DNA of 64,000 bases. It comes from Alligator mississippiensis. Its lineage: Eukaryota > Chordata > Crocodylia > Alligatoridae. The position numbers and the translations under genes are program-made. This document shows positions 25,178 through 36,000 of this stretch, piece after piece. The number at the start of each line of letters is the position of its first letter. The stretch's first letter is position 1. The DNA lies in the NCBI RefSeq assembly GCF_030867095.1, contig NC_081826.1, positions 246,430,251 through 246,494,250 of the forward strand, in the 5' to 3' direction. The notes below the pieces were generated by a model. It had not been told where the DNA came from. It made no database searches and saw only the letters and a program-made list of their open reading frames with translations.

Positions 25178-26394
25178 ATAGTCATTGACTAAAGCCTCTG
25201 ATTCCATCAGTCGTGAAACCTTGTGGAAAGTATTGACCACAATCAGATAAATGTAACCATTTTTTGTAGAGGCATGGAGACAGATCTATTTGCCACCTGA
25301 ACTGGGGTCAAGCAAGGATGTGTCATTCTCTGTTCTCCATTTTCTGACAGTCATCTTAGTTCTCATTAATTACCACCTTCCTTCCAGAATTGACATTGAC
25401 CAAACAGGTGGAGGGCTTTTCAGTTTGGGAAGTTTCACTCAAAAACCAAAATATTCAAAACAACCATCGTTGACCTTTAATAAGTTGGTGACTTATGTCA
25501 TCCTTATTCACGCTGAGCAAAACCTCCAGACTGCACTGGATCTCTTCAGAGAAGCTTACCAAATGTTGTGCCTCTCTCTTAACATCAAGAAGACTAAAGT
25601 GCTAGATCAGCCTGTTCTGTGCCATGAATGTGATACCTCCTCCCCAAATTACCATTGAGAGAGAGAGACCATGGAGGTAGTTGAGCACTTCCTACTTGGA
25701 TAGTTACCTCTCTCAGAGAGTGAACAATGATGCAGATATCCAACACAGAATTCAACGCACAGGTATCTCCATTGGGAAATTGTTTTGGTATGTCTTAATT
25801 GATTGTGATTTCTGGAAAGAAACCAAGATCCAGGTCTACATTGAAGTCATTATTCCCACTCTTCTCTATGGATGCAAAATGTGGGTGACCTGCTGTCATA
25901 AACTCAAGAGCCTGAAGAAATATCATCAATTCCTCTGGAAAATCGTCCATGTCAAATGAGAAAAATTGCAGCGCAAATGCCAGCATCCTTGCTGAAACCA
26001 ATGTTACCAGCATTAAATTGGTGATCCTCAAGCACCAACTTCACTGGACTGGACATTTTGTGTAGATTTCTGACTCTTGACTCCCAAAACAAATTCTCTA
26101 CTCCCAGCTTAGCTATGGACTGAGATCTCATGGTGGCCAGAGGAAGATCTACAAGGACAAATTGAAGGTATCTCAAGAAAACAGATGCCAACATCGAGAG
26201 CTGGGGGGGGGAGCTGGCTGCTAACTGGCTCCATTGGTACTGCAATCTCAACCAAGCACCATTTCATTTTGAGGTAAAGTGTCTTGCCCTCAAGGCAGAA
26301 ATGAGAGAGTGGAGAAAATTAAAAGAAAGGAATGTCAGCCTACTCCCCCTGTGGAAAGACTTGCAACTACTGTAGATGGATCTTTATCTTGAGG
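25178..26394 (+). pseudogene. Reverse transcriptase relic of a non-CR1 LINE
   Basis: A broken RT reading frame in several phases. In order: a motif-A region KASDSISRETLWKVLTTI (25190-25250), a GVKQGCVI box (about 25306), and a DLFREAYQMLCLSLNIKKTK segment just after the active site (25530-25590). Then come YLDSYLSQRVNNDADIQHRI (25690-25755), IIPTLLYGCKMWV (25848-25892) and an HQLHWTGH segment (about 26032-26056), followed by LPKQILYSQL. This order is the C-terminal half of RTE-like and related animal non-LTR retrotransposons, clearly unlike CR1. At least two frameshifts and several stops make it non-functional. The exact clade cannot be fixed by eye. Confidence 0.8.
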
Positions 26395-26395
26395 T

Positions 26396-27621
26396 TTGCT
26401 TGAGGAGGGGTTTAAACCAAGTTCACCAGGGGAAGGAGACTAAAGCCCTGAGGTAAATGGGGAAGTGGGTGACCTGAACAAAGCACAACCAGGAGGTAGA
26501 AACAGAGGAGGCCTCCTCATTCTTCCTGAGAAATTAGGGCAATCAGCTAGTTACATCAGATGTCTACACCTGAATGGATGGAGCCTGGGAAACAAGAAGG
26601 AAGAATTGGAAGTCCTTGCAAATTACAAAATTATGACGTGATTTGAATAACGGAGACATGGTGGGGCAGCTTGTATGACTGGAGTACTTACACGAGTGGG
26701 TATAAGTTGTTCAGCAAGGACAGGCAAGGGAAAAGAGGAGAAGTTACTCTACATGCAAAATAACTGTACGATTGCTCAAAGGTACAATATGAAACTGGAG
26801 ACAGGCCTATTGGAAGTCTGGGTTAGGGTCAGAGGAGAGAGAGCAACAAGGATGATCTCATAGTGGGCGTCTGCTATAGACCACCAGACCAGGAGTCCTG
26901 CATTTAGGGCAGAACAATCCCTTACACTGGTACAGACTGAAGATTGACCAGCAAATCAGCAGCTCTTTAAGAAATGGCCTGGGAATTACAGTGGACAATA
27001 AATTGAATGCAAGTCAACAATGTGTCCTTTTTGAGAAGAAGTCTAACAGCATACAGGGCTGCATTAGGTGACCTATTACCAGCTGATTGAGGGAAGTGGT
27101 TATTCCCCTCTATTTGGCACTGGTGAGGCTACATTTGGAGTACTGTGTTCAGTTTTGGGCTCCTCACTACAGAAAAGATGTGGTGGACAAATTGGAGAGA
27201 GTCCAGTGGAGGGCAATGAAAATGGTCAGGGGGCTGAGGCACATGACTTGTGAGAAGAGGCTGAGGGAACTGGGTTTATTTAGTCTGGAGAAGAGAAGTT
27301 GGGGGTGGGGGGGGATGGTTAATAGCAGCCTTTAACTACCTGAACAGTGGTTACAAAGAGGACGTGGTCAGTGGCGGCCGATGACAGCATAAGGAGCAAT
27401 ATTTTCAAGTTTCAGTAAGGGAATTTGAGGTAATATATTAGAAACAACTCTCTCACTAGGAGGGTAGTAAAGCACTGGAACAGGCTACTGAGAGAGATTG
27501 TGGAATCTCCACCCTTAGAGGTTTTAAGACCTGGGATGATCTAGCTGGGGATGGCCCTGCTTTGAGCAGAGGGTTGGACTAGATGACTCCCTGAAGTCCC
27601 TTCCAACCCTAATGTTCTATG
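26396..27621 (+). mobile_element. CR1 LINE with internal deletion of the RT core
   Basis: It contains the start of ORF2 (endonuclease) and the end of ORF2 plus the 3' tail, but not the RT core. The left part (26540-26890) reads LNGWSLGNKKEELEVLANYK, then GVCYRPPDQ, both endonuclease landmarks. At about 26900 it jumps to words of the segment after the RT. From 27087 it holds an open C-terminal frame with [20 protein letters not shown] and [16 protein letters not shown]. The tail ends near 'ccctaatgttctatgac' (27610-27621). The missing segment is about 1 kb relative to a complete CR1 ORF2. Confidence 0.9.
27087..27335 (+). pseudogene. CR1 ORF2 C-terminal fragment
   Basis: An 82-codon open stretch with the conserved [20 protein letters not shown] and [13 protein letters not shown] blocks. 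It ends in a G-rich indel (27301-27315) where the usual RLRGDLI block is lost. It is part of the deleted CR1 copy at 26396-27621 and has no independent function. Confidence 0.85.
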
Positions 27622-29908
27622 ACTGGACTCCAAAGTCACCTCAAGAGCCATCAATGAGCCATAGTAGAGGTCATCCTCAAATTGAGGGATTTCTGACAAT
27701 ATTTAGTGGTAGTGTTTTCAGGATCAAGCTGAGAGTTAGGAGCATCTGATGGTCTTAACCTGCAGCATCATAAGAGAAACTGTGTTGTAATATATTTTTA
27801 TCCTCAATTTTAATATTTGTATGTTTATTTATTTCCTTATATTAAAAAAAAAAAAGATAGAGACATGCTGCCAATATACTCTCTCTCTCTCTCAATAACA
27901 GTGTGTATTTTTTGTAGACAGGGGAAAAAACCCTGGAGGATGTTTTCACACCCTAACACACAATTTTTTACATTAGCCGTAATAAAGGAGGCATCACCAC
28001 TAAGTGAAGGCACATATTGAGCAGACCTCTTCAAAAATATTTGGACCATGTTCCAGAAAACTGAACTGAGTTTATTGATAGTTATAGCTCAAAGCTGAAC
28101 TTTGTAGTGTTTGGGATGGGGTTGGAATAAGACAGACATAGGGTGAATTCCTTGTTTCATTGAAGCTAATTGCAAAACTCTCACTAACTTCAATAGAGCC
28201 AGGATTTATCCCTGGTAGAGAAGTCCAGAAACATTTTCTCCTGGGAAATTATTTTGCTAACTAGCACTGTTAGATAAAATCTGGTACATTCCACAAGAAA
28301 AATATATTTCCTTTCAGGACTACTTTGATGATTCAATAGAGGAATTCATTTCTGATAGGGATGATTTAACACTATCAAACACAGAGAAATATACCATTGT
28401 GCTGTGCCAGGAATTTATTTCAAACCTCTATTCTTTCTGCTAAATTATAATAATGATCTCTTGAGAGGCCACACAGGAGCACATCAGATGTGCTATCACC
28501 TGTAGACTTACAGGAATGGTCCATGTTTCATCACCGCAGTCAAAGCCTGGGAGGCACGAGGCCTGTGGTGTGTAGGCAAAGCACTGCTATTTCATCAGTG
28601 CAGCTGACCAGCTCTTCCAGTTGATATCAAAGAACAGATATCATCTCTAACACTTGGTTCTGATTTGCACTACTAGTCTCATCCAATCCTTTGATTCAGG
28701 TGAGCATGCAGTAATAATAAGTAAGACGCTTAGCAATCTGTCACCATATAGTTTCTGGCTATGTACAAGATTTATCAAATCAGTAACCCTACAGCAACAA
28801 AATCCTTCCTATAGAAGGTTGAGCTTGAAGGGGAAAACTATTGAGATTCTCATCCTCTTTGTCAAAGAAATGCAAATTAAAAACAGTAAATGATTTAAAC
28901 CCCGATTCAAAGTTTATTCAAAGCAGTGAAAAGACCCCATTAGCTTTAATGGTCATTAGATCAGAGCCTTAGAGAATAAAATAAAGTGGTGACGTTTCAT
29001 AAAGAAATTGAGACTTTGCAGATTTTAAAAGGTCTTTGCAAACAAAGAGAAAACTGAACCAATTATTAAATGATAAAACAATGATGGAAGTTAACTAGGT
29101 GAAACAAAGGAACCGTTAAAAGTGGCAACAGAGCAAGCAGCCTTTTAGCTTTTCAGCTCATAAACAACAAGCAGGATGAGTGATAGCAGAATGCACATCC
29201 CTCAGGCTTAGTTTTTTCACATCCAATCATTCAAGCTGTCTAGAATTTCTGTCAAGATTTATACACAAATAACATCCCTTCTGATTTACTAAGTAAAATA
29301 AAAATTCTCAGACCCTGTAACTAAAAGAAAATACTGGAGGAATTAAAAGACTTTCTTTGGTATATACGGTCACTTCAAAAGAATTAAAAAACCAAAAGCA
29401 TAACAAATTACTCCATTCAAAAACTATAAAAATACCAGGTCCACCTGGATAATTATTTAACATATTTAGAACAAACAGAACTTGCAACACTAATATTCAA
29501 AGTGGTGTGATGCCAGAAAAATTAGCAAATAGCAATCATATCAGTAGTATATAAGGAAAGGAAAAACTTGGTGCATTGAATTTTGTACAAATCCATTTCT
29601 CTAAACAGACTATCACTGTGACTCCTTCAACATATATCTACACCAGCCTGATATATTTATATTCAACTTTAAACATGAAGATGAGACTTTCAGAAAACTG
29701 AAATGATTGAAATAGACAGTAATTAAGTGAAATTAATGGAATGTATTACTTTATTCCTTTCTGAAAAAAATAGTCTCTAAGGTTCTGTCAGATGTCACTA
29801 AAGGATAGAGACCTGAGCTAATTGTCACAGAGATAGAGATAAGTTAATTATATGCTTATAATTTTCTCCTGCTGCAATAAGATTTTAGATTTCTATCAAA
29901 AACAAAGG
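27622..29908. other. Unique sequence with faint old repeats
   Basis: No gene is supported. There is a short (CT)n run at 27879-27893 and an A12 run near 27844. 28140-28225 and 28895-28970 contain weak matches to the degenerate sauropsid repeat with 'attgacttcaatgg'-type words. Otherwise it is AT-rich unique DNA. Confidence 0.45.
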
Positions 29909-30390
29909 CAGCATACACATGAGCATGGACATTTCTTTCCCTGGGGACAAGAAGCAGTGGCACACCTTGTGCTGCTGCTACATTTCTCCAGGAAATGCTA
30001 GTGCCACATGAGCTCTGGCATGCAACAGGTTACCCCAAGTTGGATAGAGGAGGTTGAGTCCAGCAACTGTGGGATCTTGGGGGCCTCAGGAAGCTGCAGC
30101 TGTAGTGCTCCTGCAGCTGGGAGCCTAGCCAGCAGCAGAAGCATGGTTCTGGCAAGCCGGGCTCTGGTTTTGGGTGGCATACACTGCCACCTTGTGTGCC
30201 ACCCTGACTTTTTTTTTTTTTTCCTTAAGGCACAGGTTTTTTTGACCCCGGGATCTCCTGTGGTAAAAAAAAGAAACCCGCACTGCAAGGTAGCAGCATG
30301 GGGAATGCCTACATGTGCAGTATGTGGTGTTGCAGACAGGTCTGCAATGCTACATACTGCACATCCACACTCATCTGGACACAGGCACAA
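29909..30390. mobile_element. Non-autonomous DNA element with a subterminal hairpin
   Basis: A GC-rich core flanked by 'gcatacacatgagcatgg' on the left and, reading inward from the right, 'gcctgtgtccagatgagtg'. Just inside the right end is a near-perfect hairpin (30315-30362). Read inward from the right it matches the left edge of the 36779-38780 element block by block: gtgtccaga terminus, hairpin, an acatg(c/t)agg word, then an A-rich stretch after gatc. Open frames on both strands (up to 185 codons) arise from the GC-rich core and are not genes. Confidence 0.6.
30315..30362. repeat. Inverted repeat, 23-bp arms, 2-nt loop
   Basis: Left arm 30315-30337 begins 'gtgcagtatgtggtgttg'. Right arm 30340-30362 ends 'gctacatactgcac'. 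20 of 23 positions pair, with only AG between the arms. It sits just inside the right end of the surrounding DNA element. Confidence 0.9.
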
Positions 30391-30410
30391 AATGCCCCCA
30401 TGTTCTATAG

Positions 30411-30571
30411 CAGGGGTAGACAGCGTTTTTGGCTGGAGCTCCAAAAACATCCCAGTCTTTACCCACACCTTGACTTGGTGTGCCAGAGGCAGAGGGCAGG
30501 GGAGTTGCAAGGGGCCCAATCCTTGTTTCATGCCATGCTCTGACACACATGCCTGGTGTTGCTGACCCCTG
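30411..30571. mobile_element. 161-bp hAT MITE with 8-bp target duplication
   Basis: The ends are 'caggggtagacagc' and, read inward from the right, 'caggggtcagcaacac'. Flanking octamers are ttctatag (30403-30410) and ctctatag (30572-30579), 7 of 8 identical, as expected for hAT insertion. The interior shares 'ggcagagggcaggggagt' and 'caaggggcccaatccttg' with the 15743 and 59040 elements. Too short to code for a transposase. Confidence 0.88.
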
Positions 30572-30750
30572 CTCTATAGAATCAGTTAGGTTTTATGGTT
30601 CTGAATGTGCTATATCATAAAACTTCCAAATAAACAAAAGAAATCTTGAAATCCTAAACTCCATGGCAAAGGCTACTGCCTAGATTCATTTATCTGCTCT
30701 TATTTTAATTTTTATATATGCTTAAATATATCCATTTAGCTTCAAGCAAG

Positions 30751-31810
30751 TGTAACCCTTCTGCTGGGCACTGGTCTGCAGCACAAGGGCTGAGTTCACA
30801 TTTTGGGATACCTTATACATTTATAACCATGGCTCAAGCCCCCACCCAGAAATCTGGGAACACTAAATTAATTACTGGGGTGTCCCACATAAACAAAAAA
30901 ACCCAAACCCTCCTCACAAGCAATGTAACCAAAAAAAAAAAAAAAAAAAAGCTGATTTAATACAGAAAACAGGGGAAAAACACCAAATGCAATGTGAAAC
31001 GCTGCTAACTACACAACATAGTCTATAGGATGCGCTGCGCCAGGTAGAAGCTGCTTGAGAGTGTGGTGGTGCAAGGGGTCCCTCAGTGCTCGTAGAGGGA
31101 TAGTGGTATGGCAATCTTTGCTCCCACAGAAAGGCTGTATATGCGTGTGGGAAGTGACTGTGGCTCCAGACAGCATGTACTCACACCACACTTTTGGGCT
31201 GGATTATATGGCCTGCAGAAATGAAAACTGCAGGAAAAATCCAAAAGAACCAGGTTGATTAATGGTTACAGCTGGCCCAAAACTGGCAAGATTAGAAACA
31301 CCCAAGTTCCAACCCTGTTTAAGTTTCCAGGCCTAAATCCTACCTAGGAAACCAAACAAACCAACACACTTTCCCCAAGTATTAATCCCTTAAAACCTCA
31401 AAAAAGAAAAAGGGAAAGAAAAGGAGGAGAGAGATATTCCCAGACATTGGGACAATACTCCTTCTCACTTGGAGAAGACTTCACTCTTCAGCAACCCCTA
31501 GCAGCTTCTCCTCCAAACCAGTCTAGCTCCCCTTATATTGCTTTGCTTTACATCACCCTGGCCTTATCCAGGCAGGGAGCACCACACACCAGTTCCTCTC
31601 CCAACCAATCAGTCAGAGAAATCCTCTGCTCCCCTGGCCAATGAGGCCAGAAGGTTTTACATATTAACCCCAGATACAGACCCCAGCTTGCCATGTTCTG
31701 AGCACATGGCCAGAACACAGGGGCCATCTTTCCCACATAAACTTCCCCCCCCCCGCCAAAAAAAAAACAACAACCCACAGCATACATCCGGGGGGGGGGG
31801 GTGCTGTTAC
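30751..31810 (-). mobile_element. Solo LTR candidate, 1.06 kb, minus orientation
   Basis: The plus-strand left end is TGTAACCC and the right end is GCTGTTAC, giving inverted termini TGTAAC / GTTAC(c) with the outermost right base changed. Flanks gcaag (30746-30750) and ccaag (31811-31815) agree at 4 of 5 bases. On the minus strand, CCAAT-type boxes (near 31605 and 31642) precede a TATA-like box at 31533-31540. An ATTAAA poly(A) signal follows at 30956-30961, in the right order for U3-R-U5. No internal retroviral sequence adjoins it. The A20 and C/G runs inside are secondary. Confidence 0.6.
31533..31540 (-). promoter_or_regulatory. TATA-like box of LTR candidate
   Basis: Minus strand reads caatataagg about 270 bp inside the LTR start, downstream of two ATTGG (inverted CCAAT) words. 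It is consistent with an LTR promoter; function is inferred from position only. Confidence 0.5.
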
Positions 31811-32154
31811 CCAAGCATTTAATTAGGGTGAAGTTATACATTATACTTAGATTGTACTACAATAAGACCACTTAAAACATAAGTATCCACACATTAAAGC
31901 ACATTAGTGTGTGCTAAGTACCCTTTGAGCATCTCAAAGTGATTCCATTCAGATGAGGATTAACTCTGGGTCATGCTACCTAACTCATGTTAGAGTAACT
32001 TCAGTTTGTTCCATGAAGATAAAATGAACAATTTGCAGTCCTAAAGCATACCATGGTGCACCAATCCCAGCCCTCTCCCCCTCCACCCAAAGGAGGGATA
32101 ATGCTCAATTGCCTTAGTTCCTAGCCATGCCTTTTCTCTCCAGCCCTCTAGGCC

Positions 32155-32912
32155 AAGTACAGACAGTCAAAAAGCCCAAGGCTGAATGAATTCAGTCTTT
32201 GCAGGTTAGTCTAAAATGCAGAGATTAAATGAGAAACAAGTGGACAGACATTCAATCTGGATTCAGGAAATGCAGCCACATACCTGCAGCGGCTCAAGCC
32301 AAAAGCTGGGAGTAGGGGGAGGTGCTAGAACATGGCTTTCTGGTATGCAGCCAGTGTAGACTATACATTTGCTTCCTCTTCCTGCCACTCCTGAGGTCTC
32401 TGGGATTTGTAGTCCACAATCATAGCAGCAGGACTCTGCAGGGTTGCTCATCACTTCCTCTTCCTGCTTCCACGTGCCTCTAGGATTTGTAGTCCACAGT
32501 CACAGCCAGCACCAAGTTTTTAGCAGGGCAGCTCTGTACTTGGGGAATGGAAGTTTAACTTTGCTCCCCAGTCCTAGACCCCAGCTGGGGTTTGCAGAGG
32601 GGGCGTCCCTTCCTCCTTCTCTTATCTGCTGGAGCAGACAGAACAGCCCAGACCAGGGCTGGAAAGCATGCTGGGATGCTGGGGGACTGTGATTTAACCT
32701 CAACCAGGAAGGGATCTGGGCATAAATTTCATAAATTTGTGCGACCCAAATCAGTTAAGTCTGATACTATATTCAAGCAGGTTTTTCTTAAACCATTTTC
32801 AAAATGCCTAAAATTGGTTTATGTGCACTGAACTTCTGTTCTGTTACAGGATTAAACCGGTTTCTGATTACTTAAACCAGTTTATGTGTAACTTCTGTCC
32901 CTAGCTCTAGTG
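32155..32912 (-). mobile_element. DNA element, copy B of the 12.8-kb family
   Basis: On the minus strand it starts 'gctagggacagaagttacac' and holds 'ataaactggtttaagtaatc', 'gtgcacataaaccaattt' and 'agtatcagacttaactgatt' in the same order as copy A at 12785-13065. Unlike copy A it also has a GC-richer core (32280-32700) with a repeated phrase 'ggatttgtagtccaca' at about 32402 and 32483. The left edge 'gccaagtacagacagtc' is a weak inverted match to the right edge. Flanking octamers ccctctag / agctctag match 6 of 8. Confidence 0.65.
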
Positions 32913-33089
32913 GCAAGACAGAGATGTGCAGGCAAGAAACAGTATTAACCCTTAATGTGCTCACCACATGTTTTAACTTTAACACTACTTAGCATTCCAG
33001 GCATCTAGTATGGTCAAAGTCTAGCATGTAACTTTATCCCAAGTGTTGGTAAAATAAATAGGAGTTAAGAGTCACAGCCTGGTATGCAA

Positions 33090-33565
33090 GTGGCTGGTGG
33101 CAGGAAAAGGTGAAGGCAACATTCCCCCATTACTCCTCATGCTGCTGGTGGAGCAGCTGGTACAGAAGTCCCATGGGCAGCAGCAGCAGCAACAAGTTTC
33201 ACCACCACACTGTCCTCCCATGCTGGGTCTGACCAGGGTGGTTCCTACCTGTTCCAGTGTTGCCAGGTTGCAGCCCTATGCCTGCTGCTGTGGGTGCACA
33301 AATCTGAGGGAGTATGTGTCCCTCATACCCCACACACTCACCCCCTGCCCCACACACTGGGAGGATGGGGCCTAGGGGCGGGGGGAAGTGAGTCAGGAGA
33401 GAGGGGCACCATCAGGGCTGGAGGGAGTAGGGGGCTGTGGGTTGAGAGTGATGGGCAACAGCAGAGTCAGGGGACTGTTTTTTTTACTTAGACTATTTAT
33501 CGGGTTGGGACTGGCCATCAATGTTTACAAATGGGTCCGGGTACAAAAAAGGTTGAGAACTAATG
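33090..33565. mobile_element. hAT-like element, left end unclear
   Basis: The right end 'aaaaaaggttgagaactaat' is the inverted form of the hAT terminus cattagttctcaacctttt. The interior is C/G-rich with a CAG-rich run ('gcagcagcagcagcaaca', 33178-33195). The left boundary and target duplication could not be located, so the extent is approximate. Confidence 0.5.
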
Positions 33566-33590
33566 ATATATAGATTACTACTGTATAAGC

Positions 33591-34143
33591 CAGGGGTGTC
33601 AAACATATGGCCTGTGGGCTGGAGCCAGCCTGGGGCACCATTCCATCTGGCCTGCCAGTAGTTCAGTGGGCTACTGGAAGTTGGTGGCATTGTCAATAGA
33701 GTGTGACCTGCCACAAAATTTGGGGTCCTTGGACCCTGATGGATATGGCCATTTGTGGGCAGGGTAGTGAGCATGGGTTATGCAGATACAGCCCTTGCTT
33801 GCCCTACTTGAGAGAGCCCTGTTCCATTGCCCAAACACCCACCTGTGCTTCCATTTGTTCCTCTATATGCACTGCTGCCCAAGCCCCCAACCAGACCCAA
33901 ATCAGTGATACTGCTCGATCTCCCACTTGTGTTGCTGCTTGATACCTAATCCATGCTGCCATCTGTTCTCCCTCTCATGCTGTCACTCAATGCCCAACCT
34001 GTGCTCCTGCTCATCCTTGGAACTGCACCACTGACCCCATACCTGGATTAACTGGAGCTGCTGCTGGCTTCACGAATCCGGCCTTGGAGGAGCCCCCATG
34101 GTCTAGATCTGGCTTGGGGTCCAAGGTGATTTGGACACCCATG
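33591..34143. mobile_element. 553-bp hAT element with perfect 8-bp target duplication
   Basis: Termini are 'caggggtgtcaaacatatgg' on the left and, read inward from the right, 'catgggtgtccaaatc'. The octamer GTATAAGC flanks both sides exactly (33583-33590 and 34144-34151). The interior lacks a transposase frame. A related copy lies at 35003-35460 in the same orientation, sharing the 'ttggggtcc(t)tgga' versus 'tgggatccctaggc' and 'atggacatggtcat'-type blocks. Confidence 0.93.
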
Positions 34144-34151
34144 GTATAAGC

Positions 34152-35002
34152 CATGTGTCAAGGTGATGCAATTTGAAATGGTTAAATATTATTATGTAAA
34201 AAAAATGCAATTTCTAAAAAAATACTGCCTAACTAATAAAAGCAGATTTACTATGACAGTAATGAACATATTAACTCTGATAGCTAAAAGTATCTAAGTA
34301 AAGATGGAAATGGTTAAAAATAAAGGTGGTGAAGGATAGACAGAGTAAAAGGCAGAAGAGTTGATCTGAACACTAATACTATAGTTTATGATACACTATA
34401 CCTACTGTGCGTGAGGCATGAAAAGCCATGTGTGAGAACTGATAATACACAATATGATTAATCAACACGTAGCAAGGAAAACATCTGCTGGGACCATGCT
34501 GTATAAACTGTAGTACAATGTTAAATACAAGAAGAAATAAAATGAAAAACAAACAAACAAACATATATCAGGGTCAAATTAAAACTGCCAGAGCTTAGAG
34601 AGACAAATAAAAGACATACCAAAGAGGAGGTTCCTGAATGAAGATCAAGGGAAGATTATTGATTTATTGATGAAAATTATTCTGCTAGAAAAACTGAACC
34701 AATTATGCTAAGAAAGACTAAAATACATTTAACATAATTGATGGTTTAATACAGCTTTTCGAATGCTACAATCAAAGTTAAATACCCTATTCAAGAAAAG
34801 TAGTTATGTCAAACACTTGAATTTATGACTCATAAAAAAATGTGCTTGATCAAATGAGACTGGGTATCTGAATCTATTTTACTTTAATGACTATATTCCT
34901 CAGTTCAACAAAACTGAAGAACACATACAAGAATGCACATAATCCTATATTATTCAATAAACCTGAAAGCTTAAAGTTACCTGTGGTTTAAATACATTAC
35001 TG
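34152..35002. other. AT-rich unique sequence
   Basis: No gene or named repeat is seen between two related hAT copies. Confidence 0.5.
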
Positions 35003-35460
35003 CAGCAGTGTCAAATATGGTGTGTGAGCTAGATCCAGTATGTAGAACCGTACCATTCAGCTCACTGGTAGTCTGGCAGGCTAAAGAAAGTTGTGGGGCC
35101 ATGGCCTGTTGCAGCATTTGGGATCCCTAGGCTTCAATGGACATGGTCATCAGCAGCAGTGCCCTAGACCCATGCTGCCACCTAAACACTGTCCTATCCT
35201 GTTGCCTATCCCTGCCCCCCTGCAGCCACCTAAATGCAGTCCTTGCACTGCTGCCCCTCCCTGGTCCCATGCTAAACACAGATACACACTGCCCAAACAT
35301 GACTGGACACTGTTGTCTGGCAGATTCACACTGCCAACTGAATGCAGCTCTGTTCCCAGTGTGGCCTCACTGCAGTTGCTGCTAGCTCTGCAGATATGGC
35401 TTGAGAGTCACTGTGTTCCAGATCCAATTTGGGGCTTGTGTTGAATTTCACACACCAATG
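35003..35460. mobile_element. hAT element related to the 33591 copy
   Basis: Left end 'cagcagtgtcaaatatggt', right end read inward 'cattggtgtgtgaaattc'. Both are variants of the caggggtgtcaaa terminus. 'ttactg' occurs just outside both ends, but the exact octamer is blurred. The GC-rich interior gives a 117-codon frame with no domain, which I reject as coding. Confidence 0.72.
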
Positions 35461-35584
35461 TTACTGAATTGGGGCCTTTGGAAAGCTCAGCACTTTACAA
35501 AAATGTTCAGAATACAACATTGCAGTCATGTTTAGTACTACCTCTAGTTTTAAATAGGGTAGATATTTAACTAGTTTGAGTTAA

Positions 35585-35688
35585 TAGGTCATTGTTCAGC
35601 AAGCACATATACCCACATGCTTAACTTTTATCCCATCTATAGTCATATTGACTCTAGAGCAACTATCCGCATGCTTACAGTTAAATAT
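35585..35688. repeat. Old palindromic sauropsid repeat, split by an LTR
   Basis: 'cattgttcagcaagcacata' and 'catgcttaactttta', then 'catgcttacagttaaatat', resemble a very common degenerate reptile and bird repeat (cagcaaagcacttaagcacatgc...). The solo LTR at 35689 interrupts it. Confidence 0.45.
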
Positions 35689-35921
35689 TGTGCGGGCCGG
35701 GAACGGTTGAGGCCCTTTTTCTGCGCGGCGGGCTGTGGCCAGCAGCCAGGACACGCCGGGTCGGGGAAGACAGGTAGCACGCAAGAATTAGGCATGGACG
35801 CTCAGTGGTTGATTTAAGATTATTTTACTTACACCGAAGATGGTCGCGGTGCAGGCAGGAAAACTTGCTTGAGTTGCGGTTACAAAACAAAACAAAAAAC
35901 TCGAACCTGCAGAACATAAGG

Positions 35922-36000
35922 GTACGTCGCAATGCGGTTTCGGCAATGGGAGATGAACAAAAACCTCAGGAGTATGTCGCAATGGGGTTTCGGCGACGGG
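35922..36000. repeat. Direct repeat (29 bp, 50-bp offset) in LTR
   Basis: 35922-35950 and 35972-36000 match at 25 of 29 positions. Both contain 'gtcgcaatg' and 'ggtttcggc'. They lie in the downstream (R/U5) half of the LTR in its own orientation, between two tcgaac-containing words. Confidence 0.85.

Noticed and set aside
30008-30565. Long open frames on both strands (182 and 185 codons)
   Set aside because: They lie in a GC-rich DNA element core and run into the neighbouring hAT MITE, with no domain or codon-level signal; opposite-strand frames of equal length are typical of stop-poor GC-rich repeats.
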